Part shown: positions 56,126 to 64,000 of the stretch, piece after piece
Position numbering within the stretch: position 1 is the stretch's first letter
Layout of the letters: each line of letters opens with the position of its first letter
The notes under the pieces: model-generated
What the model saw: the letters and a program-made list of their open reading frames with translations, nothing else
Told to the model about the DNA's origin: nothing
Databases searched by the model: none
Assembly: GCA_963555705.1 (NCBI GenBank)
Contig: OY743169.1
Location: 9,424,014 to 9,488,013, forward strand
DNA length: 64,000 bases
From: Ligustrum vulgare
Taxonomy: Eukaryota; Streptophyta; Magnoliopsida; Lamiales; Oleaceae
Reading direction: 5' to 3'
Program-made: the position numbers and the translations under genes

Positions 56126-57339
56126 CTTCAATCAGGATGTTATTTGATTTATGTAATGCCTCGAGTTCTAAAAATTGGGAACGTCACGTCATTCTTTCAA
56201 ACTAACATTCAAAATAATAATTGAGCGGGAAATAATTGAAATTTAAAATCACGTAATTATATTTAAAACTCAAATGATAAAGAAATTCAAGGTTTAAAAC
56301 AAACTTAGACAAACATAAAAAATTAAATAGATTTATTATCTCAAAACATATTTTAAAACTCTTCATTACCCACCACCGTACGCTCCGTCGCCAACTCCAT
56401 AATCTGAAAATTTGTAAGTTTAAAGAAGTTGTGAGCATTTCTTAAAAATACTCAATAGGCTCAGTGCAAAATTAAATAAAATATATCATAAATAACACAT
56501 ATATTCAAGCAAATTAAGCTCTAAGTTCTCATGCAATAAGCAAGTAAAGTCTCATGTGTATTCTCAAGTAATCTCATGCTAGAAAGCAAGTAGTCTCATA
56601 TCCGAAGGCAGGTAATTTCATGCCCAAAAGCAAGTAATATCATGTTCAAATGCAATTAATCTCATAAATCACATATCACATGTAGAAAATTTACAATTTG
56701 AATTTACTTATACTGCGCAGTTAAAAGAAAAGGTCTTTGGAGTATGAACCTATCTTAAAAATATTCTTGAGTTTGTTGAGTAAATACGATTCTAGTCTTC
56801 TTGAAAATATCGCGGCTTGTCTAGCTCTAAAATAAATCAATTTTAATGAAAACTCGTAATTAAATTTTTATAAAAGGAAACTAAGTCCCGAGGGTTGAAT
56901 TAGAACAATTAAAAAGTGTAGGGGCGTGGCCTAAAATGGTAAAGTACAAAGACTTGAGATTGATTTGTGCAAATAATTGAGATAGGGACTGAATTAACAA
57001 ACATTGGAAAATTTCTAACCAAATTAAATTTTAACAGAAACCCTGAGTCATAATAAATTATTTTGAAACTTTGGGGCTAAAAACAAAGGACATCTAAATC
57101 TGTAGGGACTGGATCAAACACTTTTGAAAATTGGGGGACTGGATCAAACACTTTCACCCATTTATTTCTCTCAATTCAAAAACAAAAAGGAATTATGCTA
57201 CAGGTATAGACAACTTTCACAAAAAAATTATTTCTCTCAATTCAAACATGTTTTTTCGGTCCCACGTGTTCTTCCAAATCAACGCATGCAATCCAGACAC
57301 ATTATCATCTGTGAAACTCTTCTATACTCGAGGCATTAA

Positions 57340-57814
57340 GAGCATTCACATTGGAGATGTTAAAATTAGCTAGCCATATAAGCAAGAAATCAAAAGTTAA
57401 AGTTAACATATATTTTTTGCTACAATGAATATGCTAAGTTTTAACTAAAGTCCAAGAATAGAATAAATATTTATTTCTAAAATAGCAAAATTTATATATT
57501 AATATGGTAATCATTTTGAAGATCTCATTAAATTATATAATATGAAATTAAAAAAAAATTATTTTATTTATGAATATTAAAAAATTTAAAGAAGAAAGAA
57601 GAAAATAAAAAAGAATAAGATTTTTGGGGAATTTCTCAACTTAACATTGCCAGGTCATCCATTAAATTGCTAGCCAAATTTAACAAACAAGTTAACGTGT
57701 GTAAAAAAAAAAATTCCTTAACATATAATTTAACTTATCCATTGTACACCCTTTTTCAACCTCTAACTACTTTATTTCACTAACATGTAGTTTAACTGTA
57801 CATTGTGAATGCTC
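57340..57814. mobile_element. Harbinger-like MITE, 475 bp
   Basis: Ends GAGCATTCACATTGG and, reversed, GAGCATTCACAATG, flanked by TAA at 57337-57339 and 57815-57817. The interior is AT-rich without coding capacity. Confidence 0.75.
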
Positions 57815-58782
57815 TAACCTTTGAAAACAAAGATATAAAGAGAAATGGGGGAAGCAATGAAGGCTTTGGTCCTTCGTCGAGAGGGTCACTGGCCATGCAG
57901 CTAACGTGTAGGGGGTGTACGGGAGGTTAATTGTTTATGGGTAATGGAGGGAGTGTTGACCTATTTGTGCAAGGAACCGAGGCTTGCAATTCGAATTTGG
58001 AATTGGATTTTTTCTGGCAATAACATACCAAAACGGACGACGATCGAGGTAAGTCGGGGCTAAGTTTATTTTCTTTAATTTTTTGGTTGTTTGGGTGCAA
58101 GTGGTTGGAGATTTGAAGTTGGGCAGTGGAGGTTAACTTGTGGTATGCAACGACGGTTTCAAGTTTGGTTGGTGGTGTTGGTTGTGAAATTTGATACTGT
58201 CGATTGTAGAAGTGGCGGTCGACTTTGGAGGTTCAGGACTCTGGTTGAGATTTCGGCAGTGGCTTGGCTTGTGGTATGTGTGGTGTTTCGCTTTCATTTT
58301 TCGTCTCCTTTAACCCAATGCTTGGATTGTAGTGACGATTCCTCAACTCCTCCAATTCCATTTATTGGATTGGAGAACAACGAGAAGTATGAAATTCGAA
58401 AGGGGGCTTGTCGAAGGAAGTTTAGTGAGGCTGTGATTTATGTTTATCTGTATATTGGAAAATTTCATATTGTTGGTGGCTAGAAACTAGTTTATCTAAC
58501 ACCAACGAATGATTTTTATTTTCTTTTTTCAAAATCACAAACTTTTGTTTAAAGCTGCAATGATTACGTTTGGGGATTGGAGCACATACCATAAGTGTTT
58601 TGAGCTTGTAGGAATTTTGTGTGTGTCTCTTGTGAATTGAGGGGAATGGGGAAGATAATATACATGTATTGTTTGTGGGTTTTGAAATTGGTAGTTTAGG
58701 TTGAATCTTTAATTGATTGTAATTGTGGAAGAATTGTGGAAATTAGGATTTGCTATGTAAGGAAGGGAGAAAACATGGGAGG

Positions 58783-59600
58783 AGTGACCATCGAACTTTA
58801 TATGCTGTCACAATTTAGCCACCTAACTTCAATATAATTTCAAGTACCACCGAACTTTGCACGATGTCACGGTTTAGCCACCCAACTTCAATATGCTTCC
58901 AAGTAGCCATCAAACTTTGTATGTTGTCAAGAATTACCCACTCCACTTTAACATTCTTTCAACCAGCCACTGAAGTTTCAAATTCTAATTTCGGAGAGGC
59001 ATGTTCAAGTTTAATTTCGAGGTACAAAACGAGGTCGAAACATCAAGTTCTTGATACCATTTCGAAATACTCTCAGCATACTTTTGTGTACAATTTACCA
59101 CACAATAAATGGTTAATCGAGGAGAAAGTTATGGCTTGTCAAAATAAGCAACTTAAAATTACTTTTTTGAAACTTTCGGTGAAGTGGCTTACTTTGTCAA
59201 GCTATAACTTCCTCATCGGTTAACCATTTCTTGTGTTGTAAATTGTACGCAAAATTATGTTGTGAGTACTTCGAAATGGTATCAAGAACTTGGTATTTCG
59301 ACCACGTTTAGTATCTCGAAATTAAAATCTCGAAGTTAAACTTGAACATGCCTCTCCAAAACTAAAATTTTGAACTTCAGTGGGCGGTTGGAAGCATATT
59401 AAAATTGGGTGGGTAATCCGTGATAGAATACAAAGTTAGGTGGCCACTTGGAAGCTTATTGAAGTTGAGTGGCTAAATCGTAACAGAATATAAGTTCGGT
59501 GACCAACGGGGTGAGACAATTCAAAGTTCGGTGGCCACTTGGAAGCATATTGAAGTTGAGTAGCTAAACCGCGACAGTATATAAAGTGTGATGGCCAGTA
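58783..59600. mobile_element. Foldback element with subterminal tandem repeats in each arm
   Basis: Two long inverted arms (about 58783-59130 and 59215-59600) meet near 59170. Each arm carries about four degenerate units of roughly 60 bp with the core GCCACC(C/T)AACTTCAATAT and ACCGAACTTT (left), or GGTGGCCACTTGGAAGC and GAAGTTGAGT(G/A)GCTAAA (right). This resembles Mutator-type foldback repeats of plants; no TSD was certain. Confidence 0.65.
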
Positions 59601-59914
59601 AAACAATTAACTCGGGGAAGGGGGGTGTTAATTGAATTTGGTTTCCAAAATCTGAGTCGATATAATTTGGTGTAAATAAATTTTTAATTGGACAATGAAA
59701 ACTAAAATTTAATGTTTGGACCTAAACCAAAATAAATGGGCTTGGACTAATATTTATAAAATTGAATCTGGACTAAGACTTCAATGGATTTAAAATTTAC
59801 TTTAAAATGGCTAAACAAACACGCTTTTAATAAAATGGGTGAAATCGTAGCAAAGCGTTTTAAGAAATTAAAAATTTTATATGATTAAAAATTCTTGGTC
59901 GTTACACTTAAGTT

Positions 59915-60806
59915 TCTCAACTTAATCTTGAACTTGAACAAATGAATATGAAGACTGTCTTCTTATATGGTTCCTTAGATGAAACTATATATATGTGTGT
60001 GACAACATAAAGGATTTAAAAAGAAAAATGGCAATAATTTAATATGTTTACTTCAAAAATCCCTGTATGGCATGAAAACAAGTATCTAAACAATTATATA
60101 AGAGATTTGACTCTTATATTCAAAGTATGAATTTTGAAAGAGCCAACATGATCCCTGCTTTTATCTCAAAAATGGAAATTCTAATTTCATGTACTCGCTG
60201 TTATACTTATATTTAGATGGTATGCTTATTGCTAAACATAATTTGCATGAAATTACTTGCCTTAAAGAAAAAATTGAAATCTGAATTTGAAATGAAATAT
60301 ATAGGAAGTGTTAGGAGAATTCTTGGTTTACATATTTTTAGAAATAGAGATTTTGGAAAACTCTTTTTAAATAAATAAATAAAAAAATCCTAAATTGAAA
60401 AGGCTTTGAAAAGATTAAACTTATTTGAATCTAAATCTGTTTCACTTCCATTACCTAGTCATTTTAAACTTTCTATTGATCAGTCTCCTAAGACTAAAGA
60501 AGAAGAAAAAGAATGTAAAATGTGCCTTTTGAAAATGCAATGGATTTGTTATGTATCTGATGGCGTGTTCCAGGTCTGACATTACTTTTTCTGTTAGTGT
60601 TTTAAGTAGATTTATGAGCAAACCAGGTGAAACACACGGGAAGCTATGAAATCTTTACTTAGATATCTTAAAGGAACTCCAAATTTGAATCTTGTGTTTG
60701 AAAAATAAAAAGATGGTTTAAAATTTAAAGGCTTTGTTATTCTGACTTTGCTTGAAATTTGGATAATATGAAGTCTATTTCTACTTACTTTTTGTATTAA
60801 ATAGGA
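59915..60806 (+). pseudogene. Copia reverse transcriptase, central part, decayed
   Basis: Blocks in order: LNLELEQMNMKTVFLYGSLD, ETIYM, ICLLQKSLYGMK, SLLYLYLDGMLIAKHN (where YVDDMLIA is expected, so the catalytic aspartates are lost), LKSEFEMKYIGS and ILGLHIFRNRDFGKLF. Stops are numerous. A solo LTR then interrupts it. Confidence 0.75.
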
Positions 60807-60811
60807 CTTGT

Positions 60812-62261
60812 TGATAAGTACGTTTTTTGTACTTATTTTGATATCAAATTTAGATAATTTTGAATATTTTAGAGTTTGATATTGCTTAATTATTTATTTA
60901 TTTTGATTGTTTTAGGAAAAAAATTGAATTTAGAAGAGATTGAAGCAAAACGAGAAAGTCCTATACGGAGTACGTGAAGAAATCAGTGCACAACTTTTAG
61001 TACAAATATCTCCATGGAACCTATAATACATCATTGGAGAGAACTGAATGTAGAGTTTAACGAAACAAACGGAGCATAAGTTGGAGTTGTATATCAAATG
61101 TTATGTGTGTTTGAAGTTCAATCGATGATGCAGAAATTTCAACCACGGTTGACTCGTGGCCGTGTTTTTTGGCCTGTTTGTCGCCGTTCGACCAGGATCC
61201 GGCCTATAGCGGATTTTAGGGTTTTTGACCGATTTTTTTTTTTTTTTTTAATGTTTTTTAGGGTTTTTTTTTTTTTTAATTTCTTTTCGAGCCTAACTAG
61301 GATTAAACTACTTTCTTGGCTTCTAAACTAAATAAAAACCTATCATAGACTAGAAAACTCTCTCTTCCCCAATTCATTATTCATGAAGATTACATAAGAA
61401 ATCAATGGGGTTTTTCAAGAAGCCAAAGAGGAAATCAAGATTGGGTTGAAGATTGGATCTTTGTGCAAGAATTTCTTCCCTTCTCAACTTATTTCTAGAA
61501 TATGGTGATGTTCTTATTTTTTACATTCTCTTTGTATTTATTTAATTATGTGTAATTAAGTCATTAGTTGGGACGAACGATGTGTCGTTGTTTGAATATT
61601 CAATTTAATTATGAGGTTTTTGGGAAAAAATTATTATGTGTTGATTTTATTATTGAGTTTAATGCATGAATTGCTTGGTCACCAATTTGATGAATTGTGT
61701 GTTGTTTTCATAATCCGAGAGGTGAGTTAACAATCTAGACCACACAATAAAATTCGACAATTAACAAAAAAGTAGAGATACATAGTTGTGGTTGTTATGA
61801 TCATTTTGAATTCTTGTTGTTGAATGCATATAGTTAGGGCTATCCGACACAACATAGAGATTTGTGGTTGACCTAGCTAGATAAAACTAATTTAAACTCG
61901 AGATGAGAATTTTGGATAAAATTGTGAGTTCGATTAAACACTACTTTTGGAATAAAACATGAGATGAGAAATTAAATAGGATAACAAAGTTATTACCGTG
62001 AGCCCAACACTTTTCATTCATAAGAAAAAAAAAAAAACAAAATCTTTCATTGCTTGTTATTATAAGTAGACTTTTTAATTGCTTCCAATAGCATAATAGT
62101 TCTAAAAGAATCATGATTTTGATATTTATTTGTAGTTTTGGACTTGATTAATCAAAGGTAGTAATAAGTAAATTAGTCCTCATGGGGTCGATATTCCGGA
62201 CTCAAAAAATCCATCTTATTACTTGTTTGCGATATGTGCACTTGTAATAATTTTTACAACA
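60812..62261. repeat. Solo LTR, 1450 bp, with TSD CTTGT
   Basis: Starts TGATAAGTACG and ends TTTTTACAACA, with CTTGT at 60807-60811 and 62262-62266. The Copia coding frame breaks and resumes exactly at these points. The 77-codon frame at 61098-61331 is low complexity and not called as a gene. Family not assigned. Confidence 0.8.
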
Positions 62262-62660
62262 CTTGTATTAGTTGGAAATCTCAGTTACAAAAAATTGTTG
62301 TTTTATCCTCAACTGAAGCTGAATATATTACTGCAACGGGTGTAGTAAAAGAATGAATTTGGCTTATAGGTTTACTGGAATAATTATGATATTTTGATGA
62401 AAATGGTATTTGCATTAGCACTGATTGTTAGAGTACACTTTATCTTAGCAGAAATATTGTCTTTCACAACATATTTAAGCACATTAATATTAAGTATCAC
62501 TTCATAAGAGATGTTATTGAAAAAAAAAAAGAAATTATGAAATTTGAAAAAATTCCTACACAAAACAATCTAGCAGATACTAGAACTGAAGTGATTCTAA
62601 TTCTAATATCCAAATTTAAAGATCCCGTAAGTTCTTTAAATCTGATTGAATTTGATAAGA
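62262..62660 (+). pseudogene. Copia RNase H, C-terminal part
   Basis: CISWKSQLQKIVVLSSTEAE, YITATGVVKE, ISTDC and then HIFKHINIKYHFIRDVIE-like sequence (HINIKYHFIRD) and LADTRTEVI are the characteristic end of Copia RNase H. It has stops after KE and LE. No 3' LTR matching the 54-kb LTRs was recognised downstream. Confidence 0.8.
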
Positions 62661-62847
62661 GGAAATTACATGTAGCCATATTTTTAAAGATCACAATTCA
62701 TTTTTAAGATAATAGATTTAATATTTCAAAAATCAGGTCATACTTACCTATTTAACATTTAATATTATATATAATATAAACATAATTATCTATTATATAT
62801 TATATTAAAACAAATATAATATTAAATCAAAAACTTAAAGCTTGATG

Positions 62848-63520
62848 CTCCCTCATCCCCGCCTTTCCCCCGCCCACCACCCCATCCCACCCACCCACTC
62901 CACCCCACTCCACCCACCTACTCTAACCTACACTACCCTACCCTACCCTACCCTACCCAACCCAACCCAAAGCCAAAAATATTTTTTTTTTTTTCGCTCG
63001 ATGTTTTCCTACTCTTCCCCATCCCATCTCATCCCATCCCATCCCACCCAACCCAACCCAACACAACCAAACTCTACACCACCTAATCGCAAAGTGACAA
63101 ATTGATCTCGCCAAAGCCACAGCCCTTTGACCCCACCCCAGCCCACCCCAAAATTATTTAACCCACTCACCACCCCCACCCTACCCTACCCCAAATAAGT
63201 TTTTTTTTTTCTCTCTCGATATTTTCCTACACTTCCCCATCCCACCCACCCCACCCCAACCCAACCCCACTCGACCCTACCTTACCCCACCGATCACAAC
63301 GCGACAAATTCATCTAACTCCAGCCACAGACCATGACCATGACCCACCCCAACCCGCCACCCACCCCAACCAAAAATGATTTTTCTTCTATTTGTTCACA
63401 CTTTGCCGTAACCATCCAATCCCACCCACCCCGACCTCACCCCACCCCACTAAAAAAATGATTTTTCCCACTTTTCCACACCCCACCCCACCCCACCCCA
63501 CCCTACCAAAAAATGATTAA
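62848..63520 (+). repeat. C-rich tandem repeat region (CCCAC/CCCAA-type with 180-220-bp super-repeat)
   Basis: Short CCCAC, CCCAT, CCCTA and CCCAA words alternate with a T-rich block. The block TTTTTTTCTCTCGATATTTTCC and CTTCCCCATCCCA recurs at about 62980 and 63198, and shorter T-rich blocks at 63375 and 63455. The strand bias is extreme (almost no G). Confidence 0.75.
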
Positions 63521-63564
63521 TTATAATTAATTAAGGTTTTTAAAGTACACATTTTCAAAATTAA

Positions 63565-63790
63565 GAAACTTAAACCCTGTTCTCTTTACTGTTTTGAGTC
63601 CGTTTTGAGTTTTTAATTTTTGGAAATATCGAAAACGCGTTCACTTTGCCCATTTTCAGAAACGCGTTTTCCAAAATACCAAAAAAAAAAAAAAAAAAAA
63701 ACAAAGGAAACTCAAAACGAGTTTATTGCGTTTTGAATATTTTGTATTAAAAAGTCCAAAACGACCAAAACGTGCGTTTTTGATTTTTTT
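63565..63790. repeat. Hairpin-forming repeat rich in AACGCGTTTT and AAAACG words
   Basis: Inverted words GAAAACGCGTTC / GAAACGCGTTTTCC and ACTCAAAACGAG / CCGTTTTGAGT suggest a foldback MITE. Borders and TSD were not determined; a 20-base A run lies at 63682-63701. Confidence 0.4.
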
Positions 63791-64000
63791 TTTGTATAAA
63801 TGTGACATTCTTCCTTCACCTGAAGTTCTTATATTATTATGCCATTATATATATACCCATGTTAAGATTTATTATTTTTTTTTGTAATTTATTTATTTAT
63901 TATTATTATTATTTTTTTAAATGTGAGACATTTTATTCACGTTAAATTCTTATCTTATTTTGTCATTATATATAGATCCATGTTAAGATTTCTTTTTTTT
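63788..64000 (+). repeat. Imperfect direct repeat of about 105 bp at the window end
   Basis: Two units share ATTATATATA(T/G)A and CCATGTTAAGATTT, followed by T runs (63800-63880 and 63920-64000). The second unit is cut by the window end. Confidence 0.6.

Larger units (their letters stand above)
56152..59906. repeat. LTR-like block (TGTAATGCC to GTCGTTACA) separating Copia RT
   Basis: Starts TGTAATGCCTCGAG and ends GGTCGTTACA, termini seen in large plant LTRs. No TSD or second LTR was found; short direct repeats TACACTT lie at about 56122-56129 and 59903-59909. It contains a MITE (57340-57814) and a foldback element (58783-59600). The 130-codon frame at 58091-58483 has no ATG start or domain. 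Probably a large solo LTR or a composite. Confidence 0.4.

Noticed and set aside
58091..58483. 130-codon gene on the plus strand
   Set aside because: The frame starts at TTG, has no recognised domain and sits in an LTR-like block with MITE and foldback insertions.
62935..62960. Interstitial telomere repeat (CCCTA runs)
   Set aside because: The units are CCCTA and CCCAA mixed with CCCAC, not the plant telomere unit CCCTAAA, and there is no regular heptamer.
1..64000. CRISPR arrays, bacterial operons or phage genes
   Set aside because: No regular repeat-spacer pattern and no prokaryotic genes; introns, plant families and plant transposons are present throughout.

Overview
The window is nuclear DNA of a flowering plant, almost certainly a eudicot. 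It is AT-rich and intron-containing. It holds the last exon of a pollen-type LRR receptor kinase, a six-exon group C bZIP gene, and then more than 50 kb dominated by plant transposable elements nested in one another. No bacterial, organellar, CRISPR or operon features were seen. Splice junctions, target-site duplications (TSDs), primer-binding sites and polypurine tracts were read by eye, so family names rest on motifs rather than database hits.

Layout. 1-0.8 kb: receptor-kinase exon (+). 1.08-5.39 kb: a gag-only Copia-type retrotransposon (TR-GAG type, - strand) as an LTR-gag-LTR-gag-LTR tandem between one 5-bp TSD. 6.08-9.81 kb: bZIP9-like transcription factor (-), with a GC-rich foldback in one intron. 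9.8-20.6 kb: gene-free AT-rich DNA with hAT, Harbinger-like and foldback MITEs, a tRNA-type SINE, a 100-bp tandem array and a decayed Copia LTR. 21.2-24.4 kb: a LINE 3' end (-) whose RNase H domain is split by a decayed hAT element. 24.7 kb: a short exon-like ORF of unknown identity. 25.7-26.8 kb: a hAT-like element. 28.36-35.2 kb: a SINE split by a complete but decayed CRM-like Gypsy element (+).

37.1-50.96 kb: a 13.8-kb Athila-like Gypsy element (-), with both 1.8-kb LTRs and TSD ACCAC. Its gag is split by a complete Cassandra element (5S-rRNA-bearing LTRs) and by a 1.5-kb head-to-head LTR palindrome. 51.3-51.9 kb: an unrecognised decayed ORF. 53.4-62.7 kb: a ruined Copia element beginning with inverted LTRs. 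Its gag continues into a Gypsy gag and then into Copia reverse transcriptase, and its pol is split by an LTR-like block (itself holding a Harbinger-like MITE and a foldback element) and by a 1.45-kb solo LTR. 62.85-64 kb: C-rich tandem repeats and a hairpin element.

Only the receptor kinase and the bZIP gene look like functional host genes. The rest records many rounds of transposition whose relative order can be read from the TSDs: SINE before CRM-like Gypsy; LINE before hAT; Athila before Cassandra; Copia before solo LTR.
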